From positions 560,001-624,000 of the forward strand of contig JACVVK020000330.1 in NCBI GenBank assembly GCA_018292915.2: a DNA stretch of 64,000 nucleotides. The letters run 5' to 3'. Below the pieces are notes generated by a model. It saw nothing but the letters and a program-made list of their open reading frames with translations. It did no database searches and was not told where the DNA came from. Positions within the stretch are counted from its first letter, which is position 1; every line of letters begins with the position of its first letter. The DNA comes from Batillaria attramentaria (Eukaryota; Mollusca; Gastropoda; Batillariidae). Positions 1 through 11,496 of the stretch are shown here, piece after piece. The translations under genes and the position numbers were made by a program.

Positions 1-1264
1 GCCGTTAACTTACTTACCAGCATCCTTATTTCGTCTCCCCTTCTTCTGTCTGTCACCCCCCAGGATGGTTCGCCGCACATTACCTCCCGACCACAAATCG
101 CATTAAGGTCCCAGAGGAGCTGTGTAGGGCGCGCTAAATTAGTCGTGTTGTCGTCCGCTGCTCGTCTTGTGTTCATGGGGACACTCCAGTATGGACGTCA
201 GGCAAAGATTTATGGAACTGGCGCCTCGGCTGTGCAGAGTCAACAATGTTGTTGTTTTGCAAATCCTTTTGGAAAGCCTTGAAGAGTTGCAACTGATACA
301 TAAGTTTAACGAAGTTCAGTGCAGTAGCACTAGTCGTTTTGGGCATGTAAGTTGCTCAGAATGGACCTTAACGTTTGAAAGCCAAGGAAATCTTTGAAGA
401 GTTGTAACTGGTGGAACAAAGTTCAAAGCAGTAGCACGAGTCGTTTTAAGCATGGGCGTTACACAGAATGGACCTTAACAGTTGAAGCCGAGGAAATCCT
501 TGGAGGGTGGTAACTGATGCAGAAGTTGAACAAAGTTCAATGCAGTAGCACGATTCTTTTTAAGCATGAGCGTTGCACAGAATGGACCTTAACGTTTGAA
601 AGCCAAGGCCGGAAGTCCTTGAAGAGTTGTAACTGATACAGAAGTGGGACTTCAATGCACTAGCACGAGTCGTTTTAAGCATGAGCATTACACAGAATGG
701 ACCTTAACAATGGAAGCGGAGGAAATCCTTGAAGGGTTGTAACTGATACATAAGTGAAACAAAGTTCAACGCGGTACCACTGGCTGTATACATAGTTAAC
801 AGCGTTGCACAGAATGGACCTTCGCAGACTCACTCCTAGCATACAGCTTATAACTTTGTCTCACGGCTGTGTCTCTGTACTGGTAAATTGTAAATGAAAG
901 TCTGCAGACGCCGAAATCGTTTATCCGCTATGTGTATCATTGTACAGTTATGTCAGACGAAATGAAGTGCTAGATGAAAGTCGATGGGTTTATTTGAGCG
1001 AAAAAAAAACACCATTTGTGTTTGCTGGTGTTCCTTCGACGCAAAACATGTAGCTAATCGATAAGTCGCTAGGCCGAAAACCTATGAAAAAAAGTTATCG
1101 TGTGATTTCCGTACGAGAAGACCGCGAGGAACAGCTGGAGAGCCGAATTTGACGTAAGAATGGCGTGATGTAATGCGAAAATGACGTCACTGGTAGCTGT
1201 GGCACACGGCGCACCGTCTTACAGTTTGTAACCGTGTGTTGATAAGCTTGTCCTTTGTTTGCAG
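1..1264. other. Intronic or upstream DNA, left edge
   Basis: No exon can be assigned with confidence here. At 25-63 lies a long pyrimidine tract ending in CAG, a strong-looking splice acceptor. Downstream of it one frame (66-137) stays open for 23 codons and then stops; this is treated as a candidate only. Positions 255-830 hold a tandem repeat, annotated separately. The rest shows nothing recognisable. Confidence 0.5.
255..830. repeat. Tandem repeat, about 115-bp unit, about 5 copies
   Basis: The phrase CTTGAAGAGTTGTAACTGAT and its variants recurs near 278, 393, 497, 619 and 729. Each copy is followed by an AGCAGTAGCACGAGTCGTTTT-like phrase (up to small changes) and then CAGAATGGACCTTAAC. 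Spacing varies from about 105 to 122 bp because of small indels. The last copy breaks off near 830. No open frame runs through all copies, so it is a non-coding minisatellite. Confidence 0.8.
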
Positions 1265-1354
1265 ACGTGATACAGCCTGTAGCTGCGAAGGTGACCGAGG
1301 TCAACCCCTTGGACACATCCACTGCTCCAGACTCCACCAAGTCACATGACACAG
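1265..1354 (+). CDS. RIMBP exon (first in window)
   Basis: The exon lies between a TTTGCAG acceptor and an ACAG/GTCAGC donor. It is 90 nt, phase 1 in and phase 1 out, so it can be skipped without frameshift. It encodes a low-complexity Ser/Thr/Asp-rich stretch (…VTEVNPLDTSTAPDSTK…) upstream of SH3-I. Its last base plus the first two of the exon at 7565 make a Glu codon. No domain is visible, so assignment rests on splice sites and phase. Confidence 0.65.
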
Positions 1355-1521
1355 GTCAGCAATAGGGTCACTATGGTTGTTGAGTAGTTTCTTTTCATTG
1401 TTTCAGCCTTTATTACAGGATGAACTAGGTAACGAACTGATGAAAATCTCACGTGTGTGATGAGCGGCCACGCTTAAACAGTCGATCTTCCGCGTATCGG
1501 AAGAATTTCAAATATCATAGC

Positions 1522-1676
1522 GGGGGGCCGGGATGACCGAATAGTAGAGCATTGGACTCTCGGTGCACGGGTCGGGAGTTCGAATCCCGGAAGGGGCCAA
1601 ATTTTTTTCTCGTTGCCCCGTCTTTGGTATCACCCACACCTGGTGGAAAACAACGTTAAACTCCTGAAACACACAA
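1522..1676 (+). mobile_element. tRNA-derived SINE, family S1
   Basis: The left half is a degenerate tRNA-like head: an A-box-like segment GACCGAATAGTAGAGC and a B-box GAGTTCGAATCCCGG. It is followed by the family tail (CTCGTTGCCCCGTCTTTGG, then AACGTTAAACTCC). The same head and tail recur about ten times in this window, in both orientations. It is too diverged in the head to be a functional tRNA gene. Confidence 0.85.
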
Positions 1677-2205
1677 AATTAATATCGTTTCCTCTGATCC
1701 TAGCCGCGAGATAATCACTATGGCTATCTCGGCGTTAAGCCCATTTAACTACCTACCTTACTTCCCCCAGGATCTCTCTGGTCCGCTTACATGACGTACA
1801 GGCTTTGCCCAGTTCATATTTCCTCAGTTCATTGTCACACCGGTACCCGCAATTTTCCCGCCCGTCCCGCGTTAAATCCTCTGCCAGACTGAGACTGGCC
1901 GTCACAGTGACCACTTGGCCATCCTTTTGTACGCAGCCGGGCTATTGCCTCCGTCTCATTATTTCAAGCCGAGGGAAAATTGCCGGAGAATACGGCGAGA
2001 TAACAAACCCGACCCTGGAGAAAAATGCTGGACGATGTTTGGAGATGGATGAATGTGGGCGAACGCGTTGTGTTTCTGGCGATATGATGGAAAGTCATTG
2101 ATACGACAGAATATATGGACTTCCCGTTTAGTGAATTGGTTTTAGTTCTTTGGGTTTTTTTAACGATTTTGTCATTTACCGTGGCATGAAGTTCCTTGAG
2201 ATTGA

Positions 2206-2378
2206 GGGGGAGCCGGGATAGCCGAATGGTAGAGCGTTGGACTTTCAATGCTCGGATCGTGAGTTCGAATCCCGGGTGAGGCCAAATATATGTGCTGGCC
2301 CTTTTCTTGTTGTCCCGTCTTTGATATCATCCATACATGGTGGAAAAGGACCTTAAACTCCCAAACACCCATCCCCCC
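2206..2378 (+). mobile_element. tRNA-derived SINE, family S1
   Basis: This is a well-preserved S1 copy. It starts GGGGGAGCCGGGATAGCCGA, has A-box TAGCCGAATGGTAGAGCG and B-box GAGTTCGAATCCCGG, then the tail with TTGATATCATCCA, GTGGAAAAGG and TTAAACTCCC. It lies in the intron before the SH3-I exons. Confidence 0.9.
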
Positions 2379-2657
2379 TCCTCTTGGAAGTTTGTGAACC
2401 GATCTCGCGTTACCATTGTCGACATAGTTGACAAACTATTAATTTTTTGTGTGTCTGCCGGCAGATATACACGTTCAAAATCTGTTTTATCTATTCAGAC
2501 TGGAATTCAACAGTGATATTGGCATTGGCTCGAAGCCTCCAGTCACTGCAGTTTTGACTGTGACGTCTGGTTTTGCTAAACTACAAGTCACCGTAGGAAC
2601 GGTAATCAGTGTTAGACTGTCGAGGTTCGAATCGATATCTGACCGGAAGTCCGAAAA

Positions 2658-3010
2658 TTTTCTTTTCTTGTTTGTTTGGTTGTTTGTTTGTTTTGGTTTG
2701 GTTTTTTTTGGGTTTTTTGTTTGTTTGTTTTTTTGTTTTTTTTTTTTTTTTGGGGGGGGGGGTGGTTGTTGTTTTTGTTGTTGTTTGTTTGTTTCTTTTT
2801 GTGTTTTTGTTGTTGTTTTTTGCATTTTTTGTTTTTTGCATTTTTTGTTTGTTGTTTTTGTTGTTGTTTTTTCTTTTGTTGTTGTTTGTTGTTTTTGTTT
2901 TGGTTTTTGGGTTGTTGTTTTGTTTTTGGGTTTTTTTTTTGTTTTTGTTTTTTGTGGGGGGTCTTTTTGTTTTTGTTTGTTTTGTGTGTGTGTTTTCTGG
3001 TTGTTTTTTT
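2658..3010. repeat. T/G-only low-complexity tract
   Basis: About 350 bases made almost only of T and G on the + strand, as TTTG and TTTTG runs, with a T14 to G11 junction near 2738-2762. The long frames on both strands here are products of this composition, not genes. Confidence 0.95.
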
Positions 3011-3195
3011 CTCTCCCGTCATGGCGGAAAAGACCATTTCACAGTGTTGGATTTTTCTTTGTTGCCGTATTAGCTATCACTCTTTCGTTATGGAAAATGA
3101 CGATGAACTCCCAGCCCTACATCTAACCCTCAGCGCGTGATCCGGCCCCCTCTCCGTATTGTACGTATCCATTTTTGCGGCTGTTATGTGAAAAG

Positions 3196-3339
3196 GTTAT
3201 GCTGAGGGAGAGGACTCGATTCAGTCTAACGTGTCCTTGGAGCACCAGAGGGTGGAGTGTGGGGACCCGGAGTTAAACGAGATCGCCTTCAAACTCCGCC
3301 TCCTTGCCGTGGACTCTGATGATGATGACTCGTTTGGAG
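3196..3339 (+). CDS. Candidate RIMBP cassette exon (uncertain)
   Basis: An Asp/Glu-rich open stretch encodes …EHQRVECGDPELNEIAFKL… followed by a DSDDDDSFGG run, which has real-protein composition. If the acceptor is the AAAAG at 3191-3195 and the donor is GGAG/GTGACA at 3339-3340, the segment is 144 nt with phase 1 on both sides. It would then fit between the flanking exons without frameshift. The weakness is the acceptor, which has no pyrimidine tract; the alternative TTCAG at 3224 gives the wrong phase. It may be alternatively spliced or a fortuitous ORF. Confidence 0.35.
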
Positions 3340-4933
3340 GTGACACAGCAGCTGCGTGGAGGATTGCCGTGCATTATATATTTTTGTTTGGGTGGTTGGT
3401 TTTGACCAACACAGTAACGGCTTGTTGTGGGAAAGAGTTTTTGTTTTGGTGTGGTTTGATTGACCTATTAACAAGTAACACAAGCAAACGTCGCTCCCTC
3501 CAGTACCCCCCCCCCCCCTCCCTCAACCCCGTGGATTGACTGGCGTCCAGGTGGCCTGTTTGGACTGGATACACTCCCATAACGTGCTCACCAGGGCTGT
3601 GTCCAATCCCTCTACTCGCCGAGATGTTTACCACCACTGAACCAACCAGATTTCTTTTCATCCACGCTGGCAGTGGAAATACGTGTTCTTACTGGTCAAA
3701 GGTCGGACATCATCAGACAATCTTTCTTTAAAACTAGGACTGCCGGGTGATGCAACACCACAAAGTCACACCGCCACTTTGGAGAAAATTGAAAAAAAAA
3801 GGTGGGGGGTCGATTTTAGCAACTTTGAGATTCTGTTGTATTTTCTGGCCCTTAAACAGCTTCTACAACTTCTGTAAAAGTTTCACGGCTGAATGTACAC
3901 TTGTACAGTGTTTCCGATTACGCACAGGTGTGCGTATTTGTACGCACAAAACACTCAAATGGACGCACAGTTTTGAGAACACTGTGTCACAGGGGACACA
4001 CGTTTTTGGTCTCGCCGTGACAAACAGTATTTTTCCAATTCTCTCCCCGAAACTCGATGAACAAAAAGCGATCTGTAACGGCGGACACTTGCAGCATCGC
4101 ATTTCCGCTGAGCCATTGTGCGTAAGAGACACAATCTTTTGTATAAACCCTCCAAATTTACAAAAGGACCCTCGAAAATATGGAGAGAGGGTCACAAGGA
4201 CCCTTGTATTTTCGAACCACACGGAACACTGATGCAGCTAATAAACAAGTTAAGAACGAGCATAATTATAGTACATCCACGCTATACCGGTTTTCTCAAA
4301 ATGGTCGCCTTTCAACAGCAAGTTTACAGCAAATAGGTCTCGAGCCTACAGCATGCTACAGAAGCAAGTTTTGTAGCAACACAAAGCTTATACATTTTTC
4401 TACACTTTTCAGTAATACCATCAACTCCACATGACCCAAGTCACCCTTTGTCCCACTTTTGTTTGGTCTCATCACTTTTTATTTTTTCAGACTAACATGG
4501 TTTGTCTTCCTCGGCCTTGATCCATTTCTGCATCTGCATAGATTCCTGTTTTGTTCCCCTGGCACTGAAAAATTGTTTTTCTTCTTTTTCTTCTTCTTTT
4601 TTAAAAATTTGGTTTGCTGTGTTGTGGAGTGAGCAGGAATGATGAAGTGTTGCTGCAGGGAGATTTGACACTGCTAATGCACACACCTGAGCCTGGTGTG
4701 AATTACACTGTTTGACATTATCAAAACTTCCTCTCGAAATATCAAAGTTCGTAAGAAAGCATTAGAAAGGTGAGTGTAGAGTCTGTAAATGGTAAAAAAA
4801 CTAAGTGAGCATGAAGACATGTTCGTGCGATTGGCTTTCTTGTGGATGATAAATATCATTTGCCGTTTGCATACGCTGACTGCTGCTTTGACGTAAAAAA
4901 CATGCACGGTAATTACACGTGTGGAATGAATAA

Positions 4934-5180
4934 GGCATTAGGTTGTCTAGTGGTTAAGACTTTGCCATGGATGCGAGAGGTCACGTTCGAGTCCCACTCA
5001 GGGCGAAGAATTTTTCTGTCTCGTATGTGGAAACGTTCTTTCGGGCCGACCCGGCGTCTGGTGTTCTCTCCGGGTACTCCTGCTTTCTCCCCCTCTGCGA
5101 TGGAAATATTCAGCCCACAGAAATCGAAACAAAATGCAATTCTAAAATTCAGAAACTTAAATTGCTGAGCTGGCCCTTCG
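4934..5180 (+). mobile_element. tRNA-derived SINE, family S2 (head and middle)
   Basis: The head holds an A-box-like TTGTCTAGTGGTTAAG and a B-box TTCGAGTCCCACTC. The body has the phrases CGGGCCGACC, TTCTCTCCGGGTACTCC and CCCCCTCTGCGATGGAAATATT. It ends with ATTCAGAAACTTAAATTGCT and GCCCTTCGCA. The same body occurs reversed at 26203-26505, and its end also occurs at 61774-62010. Confidence 0.8.
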
Positions 5181-5780
5181 CAGTAACAAATTAATATACG
5201 CCAAGAAAAGACGCTTGCGTCACTTCGGTCTATATTTTAAATGTTCCGTCTCTTAACGAGGGAATGTGATATTTTCATTTGTTACCCCGGGCGTCGCTTC
5301 TTGCCCAATGAAAAAAATCTTCATCAGGAAGATTGCGATAGCCAAAAACAGAGAACCTGTCTTGAGACGAGGATGGAGTCAAATGATGGGAAAAGTTGCT
5401 GTAGGGCACTGACATTTTGTTGCTAAGTCTGGAAAAACTGACAGTACTTGGCCGCATTTGCTTGTGTGTTGTGTAAAGTAATTTGCTTCAGGGGACTGAT
5501 ACAGATCTGTTGTTGAGTATGGAAAATAGGAGAAGACTGAGCTGTATTTGGTCGTGTGCTGTGTAAGTCAGTTTGCTGGGGGGAGGGGCTGACATTTGCT
5601 ATTCCTGTTTGCGGCCGAGTCTGGAAAAGATGAGGACGAACCAAAAGTGCTGGAGTTGGTTGTTTTTTATTGTCTTGGTTAGGAAAATGTGTGTGTACCT
5701 TCGGTGAGAGGGGATGATGGAAAGGGGGGGGGGGGATGTATGACTGGCGTTTAGCGTCCCAGCAATTTCGCATATTGATC

Positions 5781-5940
5781 AGGAGGAGCCGATAGAGCAT
5801 TAGACTTTCAATGCTCGGGTCTTGAGTTCGATTCTTGGCCTGGAGCCTAAAATTTGTACTGGCTTATTCCTCGTTGCCGCGTTTTCGATAACACCCTTAT
5901 GTGGTGGAAAAGGGCGTTAAACAACCACCCAGCCACCCTC
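5781..5940 (+). mobile_element. tRNA-derived SINE, family S1 (diverged)
   Basis: This S1 copy has lost part of the A-box but keeps GATAGAGCAT, TTGAGTTCGATTC and the tail phrases TCCTCGTTGCCGCG, GTGGTGGAAAAGGGCGTTAAAC. It is older than the copy at 2206. Confidence 0.75.
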
Positions 5941-6249
5941 CCGTTTTCCTTTGATAGCGTTTAGGGTTCTTTAAGCAATCATTCAGCGACTTTATTGCAA
6001 AGCACTCGCTACAGAACTCCGCAGCTCGTGAGCAAATCACTGTTATGGCAAATAATATGTCGATTGATTTCAAGATAGGGCATACTTTGGAGACTCCTTG
6101 CGCCAGTGATTGAAAATGTGTCGGTGCAGATGTGTGCACTTGGGCCTTATGTCATGTTGATGATGAAGTGCGTGTATCGCATCCGTTTGAACTGCGGACA
6201 TCACGTGCAGTTTGATGGCTGGTTCATGATAGGACCTGAGTACCCCAGA

Positions 6250-6251
<2 letters not shown>

Positions 6252-6282
<31 letters not shown>
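6252..6282. repeat. (CT)n microsatellite
   Basis: About 15 CT units on the + strand, with one early CCT interruption. Confidence 0.95.
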
Positions 6283-6286
<4 letters not shown>

Positions 6287-6370
6287 TCGTAAAAGCTGTA
6301 TCCCCAGTCGACCAATATCACATCAAACCGAAACATCTAAAACCAGTAAATGTGTGTTTGTCTGTCGGCA

Positions 6371-6430
<60 letters not shown>
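6371..6430. repeat. (TGTC)n tetranucleotide microsatellite
   Basis: Fifteen uninterrupted TGTC units. Confidence 0.95.
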
Positions 6431-6432
<2 letters not shown>

Positions 6433-6497
6433 GTCCCATGCAGTGTACAGCGATGTGCAATGGTTTACTTCAAGGGCATTTACATGTCTGACTGTCC

Positions 6498-6499
<2 letters not shown>

Positions 6500-6585
<86 letters not shown>

Positions 6586-6594
6586 GTGTGTGTG
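6500..6594. repeat. (TG)n microsatellite
   Basis: About 47 units with one C interruption near 6581. In the RIMBP transcript it reads as a UG repeat. Confidence 0.95.
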
Positions 6595-7564
6595 TTTGCA
6601 TGCGTGTGTGCGTGCCTGTATAACCTACAGCATACTATATAATTATGCAGGGACAGGCTCTAAACAGAATGATAGCTTGTCACCCGCCATAATTTATTTG
6701 CCAGCGTGCCACTCACAGTTGCACTAAATTCCTAACAAGCGTGCAATTGGGTAATTTCCCCTGACCGCAGCCTGCATGATGGTTGTATATTAATACATAC
6801 AACACACAGTTTCATCGTAAGTGCTCTATGACTACGGCCTCATGAAATGTCGCAGCAAATAGCTCTGTACTCATGTTAGTCGCACCGTTTTGTAAGTGTG
6901 CTTCTGAAGTCACAGTGAAGTACACGTTCTGATAAATCTCTACAACTGTACAAGTTTGTGCATCTTTCATACTTCTAAGGAAAGTTTTTGTATAAGTTTT
7001 TTAGTTTATAACTGATAACCGGATTCACTTTTTAACTTTATTTTTACCTTTTAGATGCATTCTTGTGTCAGAAAAATTAGATGATGTTAGCACCTATTTC
7101 GAGACATTTTTTTAAAGATGTTCAAGGTACGTTGTTTTGAAAGTAGATTAACTGGACGCGTAACCTACATCTGATTAGCTTGGCAGGTCTTACGATAAAG
7201 ACATGGGCAGTTTTGATTTGTAAAGGGGTTACACTGTTGAACGAGGCCATTATGCCAAATTATCTTACGTACTTTTGGCATTCAGCTGGCTTAGTGTGTG
7301 CTGTGCGTTGATGCTAGTGAACGGCCGACATGAATCGTATAGTAACTGCTGTGTATCTCTCAGTGCATAGACATTTCTGTTCCCGGTTTCAAGACTGAGC
7401 TTGCATCAGTGCTTTGATTTCGATTGTATTGAAACTGAACGGTTCTGGGATTGAACAGCACTAAAATTGAACAGTATTGCAAGTGATTTACATGAGTGAA
7501 GTACACTATTGCAAGTGAACAACAGTCAAGATGAAGGTGTGTTGTTGTTGTTGTTGTGTTACAG

Positions 7565-7596
7565 AGCCTGAGGACTCCGGCATGGACAGCAGAAAG
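7565..7596 (+). CDS. RIMBP micro-exon
   Basis: A 32-nt exon encoding (E)PEDSGMDSRK, between acceptor TTGTGTTACAG and donor AAAG/GTGAGT, both strong. It enters in phase 1 and leaves in phase 0, and joins in frame to the SH3-I exon at 11780. The short acidic peptide has no domain; support is the splice sites and the frame. Confidence 0.75.
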
Positions 7597-7673
7597 GTGA
7601 GTGATAGCGTATAACTCCCGACTTCTCATTCGGAAACGTGTTGGGTTTTCTTTCTTTCTTTCTTTCTTTCTTT

Positions 7674-7677
<4 letters not shown>

Positions 7678-7751
<74 letters not shown>
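7678..7751. repeat. (TG)n microsatellite with CTTT tract upstream
   Basis: About 37 TG units, preceded by a CTTT tetranucleotide tract at 7648-7673. It begins about 80 nt after the donor of the micro-exon. Confidence 0.95.
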
Positions 7752-7753
<2 letters not shown>

Positions 7754-7921
7754 ACAGAGACGCACACCTGTTCTCAGTGTTAGATAACTCGAGACACTGG
7801 AATACCCTGAAAAACACAGATTTCGTGCATTCGGCTAACACTTGCTTTTGAATGCTAAATCCGCGTATTGCTGTTGAAAACGTGTAATTGTATTTGCGCT
7901 CCTTCACAAAAGAACAGGGCG

Positions 7922-7925
<4 letters not shown>

Positions 7926-8014
<89 letters not shown>
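7926..8014. repeat. (CA)n microsatellite
   Basis: About 44 CA units. It is the only long CA-oriented tract in the RIMBP introns and lies inverted to the (TG)n tract 175 bp upstream. Confidence 0.95.
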
Positions 8015-8015
<1 letters not shown>

Positions 8016-9112
8016 GGAAAACCAAATTACAATCTCTATGTTTGTAATGAATTCTTGGGGGAAAACTGCTGCTTAAAAAGCCTTAAGGTTGTTTGCCAAA
8101 TGAATAGATGTTCCTTTTGGCCATTGCGACCATGTTCGTGACTTTGCGGCGTCTAATAGTAGAGAAATATGACTCTTTGGCCTAACGCTTCCATACCTGT
8201 ACTACACGTCGATACGACCAAGTCGCTAAAAATAGCCACCAATCAGCACTGTCTGGCTGGTCTTCAGTCCGCAACCAAATAACGTCGTCTGCTCAGTACG
8301 CGGTACGTTTCTACGTACGTAAATAACAACATATACGCCAACCCGAGTCACCGCAATGGTTCTAAGATGCTATACTGTGTCCCAAGTATCTGATTCTAAT
8401 GCACGGATTACGCGCATTCAATGAAAAGTTGTTGTACGCCTGACAAACGTATTGAGACTTTCAAGTAGGTTGACCTCCTCCTTTCAAATTTCTACGCGCC
8501 AGGTAAAAATGCTTTTGTCACCTCCCTCGCCACGCAGCTAGAAATAGTCCCCGCGTGTTCTTACATGGCACCGTTTCCGCTGATGACGTTAAAAGTTCCC
8601 TCAGGTCACCCTATTTGTCCAGCCTTTTAACTTGAAAAATCGCGTCTGGAAATAACGCTGTTTCGTCCTAACAACGCTCCGAAATGTCACTTACAGACCC
8701 CGGGGCCATACAAGAAAAGGCAAAGTGTGCAGCATCAACAATTGAGTTATTGACTGGCAATGCGTGGGTGGGGGGCGGAATAATACAACTCTTCAAGCCG
8801 CGCCGTGAAATGAAAGGTGCGACCGGGCTGATCAAAAGAGCTATCCAATCTATATCGATATAATGTTTTACACAAAATGTTTCGGGATTTTTTTTTTCTT
8901 TTTTGGAAATTGGAAATTTATTGAGGGGAAAATGTCAACTAGTTGACGAGGTGTCGCGTTAATGGGGGGAGTTAGTGTTTGATGCCGTTAGCTGGTGTCT
9001 TAATTGTGGTGAAAATTGAAGCCGGTAGTCATCTTATCGTTGTTGAGAGATACACAGAGAGATAGGAAACTGGCTCTTGCAGCTGCTCACATCCTTTGCT
9101 ACCCTAGGAACC

Positions 9113-9428
9113 AGGGCCCGTATGTTAAACTCGAGGTTAATGTAACCCACGGCTATGGGCCTAACCCAGACTAGGACAAAAGAAACCAAAATTAAATAAT
9201 AAAAAACAAAATTAAAAAAAGGAAGCGAAGAAAGACAGACATAAATCCTTCCACGGCATAGGTACCTTGCTGGAATGAACCCGCTTCCAGATTTAAAAAA
9301 AAACAACAACAACAACAACAACCAAAAAAAAAAAACCACAGAAAATTTTACCGTAGAGCTAGTTTAGTTCGAGGTTAGACTCGAACCCGGGGCTAAACTT
9401 CCTAACGCCGACTTTTACATGCCGGCCC
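9113..9428 (+). mobile_element. TIR-type non-autonomous transposon (MITE), family M1
   Basis: The ends are imperfect inverted repeats: left GGGCCCGTATGTTAAACTCG, right ending CGACTTTTACATGCCGGCCC. The interior is conserved with two further copies (26986-27270 reversed, 34566-34854): GGCCTAACCCAGACTAGGA, GGAAGCGAAGAAAGA, GGCATAGG, CTTGCTGGAATG, ACCCGCTTCC, and GCTAGTTTAGTTCGAGGTTA. There is no coding capacity. The internal A-rich segment varies between copies. Confidence 0.85.
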
Positions 9429-10273
9429 AGGTCGCTGTTTACATTTCAAATAACACAAGTCTGAGCCGTCCGCCTGCCTCCAAATGGCCTCTAAGCGTTT
9501 TGAAACAAGGTATCCAATAAAGAGAAACAAGTATTTTTGCCTCAAACGAAATACTGATGTAGGAGACAGACTGTCCAATTTGGTGAGTCTGCACTTCCCA
9601 GAAAATTACAGTTTCAAATACTGACTTACTCAGACCTTCTGCTAAACCAACATCACCCAATATCGTTTCCAAGTAGCTTACATGAAGGAGTAAAATCGAC
9701 CGTTTGGACAGCAAAGCGTTATGCTACGAGGAGTTTAAGTCAGAAGTGGAGTAACCTCGCATTTTTCCCCCCCGAAATGGCCTTTGTTCCTATCTCACTA
9801 TATATGTCTCTGCTCGTTGCGAAGAGTGTGGAGTGTGTCCTAGCTTAAGTGTCCAACGTACTGAGAGCAGAAGGTTTTATAGGAGCTAATGTTCAGATTG
9901 TTATGCTCAGAGGCCGTTCTGAGGTGTTTTGGTGGTGTTTAGCGTATTAGCACTAAGACACATGTACAAATACACGAGCAGACAAATACACGTGCAGCTG
10001 ATTGAAGCCAGAATTCAGTAGCCGGTGACAGCGTGAATACGACATTCGATCTTGTAGCTCCGGACGGCTGAGTTCTCCTCGTTTGCACGACCATCAAACA
10101 TCAGTGTTTGATTCGGAGCTCTACTGATACCTGAGATAGAGTATTTTCGAGCGGACAAGCGCAGTTACAAGCGGAATTGTTCCAAAACAGAATTTTGTCA
10201 AGAAAGGACAGTTAAAAGAACCGGATTTTCCCCAAAGTATAGAGTATATGTAAACCGAAGGAATTATTGGAAG

Positions 10274-10274
<1 letters not shown>

Positions 10275-10336
<62 letters not shown>
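10275..10336. repeat. (TC)n microsatellite
   Basis: About 31 TC units on the sense strand of RIMBP. Confidence 0.95.
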
Positions 10337-10343
<7 letters not shown>

Positions 10344-11030
10344 TTATAAGGGACAGATTGGTATATTTGCCTCCCTTCCCAGTAGAATGCTGAACGAACG
10401 AACATGCTGCTTCTCCAGGAAGCAAAATACGTGATTGATTAATAAAACAAAAAATACTTGAATTTGATCGAAATAGAAATTGTGTGTTCGAACGGATACA
10501 AAACTGCTACTGTGTTTCTTTCTTGACTTGTATTTTTCCCCCGTTTAATCAGTTGATATTTTTTATTGTCACTCGGAGTAACAGCAGTTTTGATTGATTG
10601 CTTTGCGCCCCGGGGGTCCCGTATGGGTGACAGGGAGGTCGTGATATCACCTTGTAATCTGTCAAATGGAAAGTTGAATCAAACGACAACAGTGCCGCTT
10701 TCGTCTGGAAAAGGTGCCGTAGCGCCCGTCAAATCCATAGCACTTAGTCCCTTCTTCCGGACGGCTGTAAAGCGCAAGCAAGCTTTTAGCGTGTGGAGTT
10801 CATTCATTATCAATAACCGGAAAACTTTATCGAGCGCACTTTTCTCCCAAGCACATGAGCGCGTTCTGCTTTCACACTTCGTTATCAACCGGTTGTGAGC
10901 GATCCGTGATAGCCTGGTATCGCTACGGAGAAAGGAGCGGAGAAAAAGGGGGGGGGGGGGGGGGGTGATGGTGGTGGTAGTGGTTTGTATCAGGGTTGTG
11001 AAGGTTCAATTGCAGGATGATTTTTTTTTT

Positions 11031-11325
11031 TTTAAATTTTTGCCACTTTATTGTCCATTTGGACTGCTTCCCCGAGGGAAGCGCCACTCAATACCTATCC
11101 TAGTCTTCAAATTTGTTGGGGGGAGGAAAGCCGGATAACCCGGAGAAAAACCTCCGATGAGCAGCCCGGTAGCCAATAAAAACCGGTACCACAACACATC
11201 ACAAGCTCGACCTGGGCTCGAACCCACACTTCGTGACAGCGGTGTCGGCCGTTCAGTAGCGCAGCGGTTAAGTCCCACTGGCTACCAATTAGAACACCGC
11301 TCACCCCTCTGTAAACAGTTTGTCA
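11031..11325 (-). mobile_element. tRNA-derived SINE, family S3
   Basis: The tRNA-like head is at the right end on the minus strand; on the + strand it reads GGCTCGAACCCACACTTC and then GTAGCGCAGCGGTTAAGTCC. The body has GGAGGAAAGCCGGATAACCC, GATGAGCAGCCCGGTAGCCA and ACCGGTA. A second copy with the same order is at 24103-24394. Confidence 0.85.
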
Positions 11326-11496
11326 GTCACAATTTGCCTCCACAGAGAATCGTTGTTAAAATGTGTCTCGGTGGATAATTCAATCAGTCCCACGCCCTGC
11401 CTATTTTAAACTACCGCTCACCCCCAGTGGAAAAACTAATGCTTTTCACGTGGCCTACTGTGTCGTCATGGCTGCTATGTAGAATTACACGGTTGT

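Larger units (their letters stand above)
1355..7564. other. RIMBP intron region
   Basis: A 6.2-kb gap between two supported exons. It contains three SINE copies, a T/G-only tract, the candidate exon at 3196, a TCTG tetranucleotide tract and a (TG)n tract. Between 3540 and 4920, 5190 and 5780, and 6610 and 7560 I see no gene or recognisable element. Confidence 0.7.

Noticed and set aside
2206..2280. Functional tRNA genes (this and other tRNA-like heads)
   Set aside because: All have the same SINE body attached, mutated A-boxes and no proper acceptor stem pairing; they are SINE heads.
2449..3140. Several overlapping ORFs rich in Phe/Val/Cys or Lys/Gln
   Set aside because: They are translations of a T/G-only tract. 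The same applies to 16252-16731, 17422-17748, 45332-45714 and 62270-62707.
5423..5800. Minus-strand ORF with Pro/Gln-rich internal repeats
   Set aside because: There are weak local similarities (GTGTGCTGTGTAA and TTTGCT phrases recurring about every 85-100 bp), suggesting a degenerate minisatellite, but no evidence for coding.
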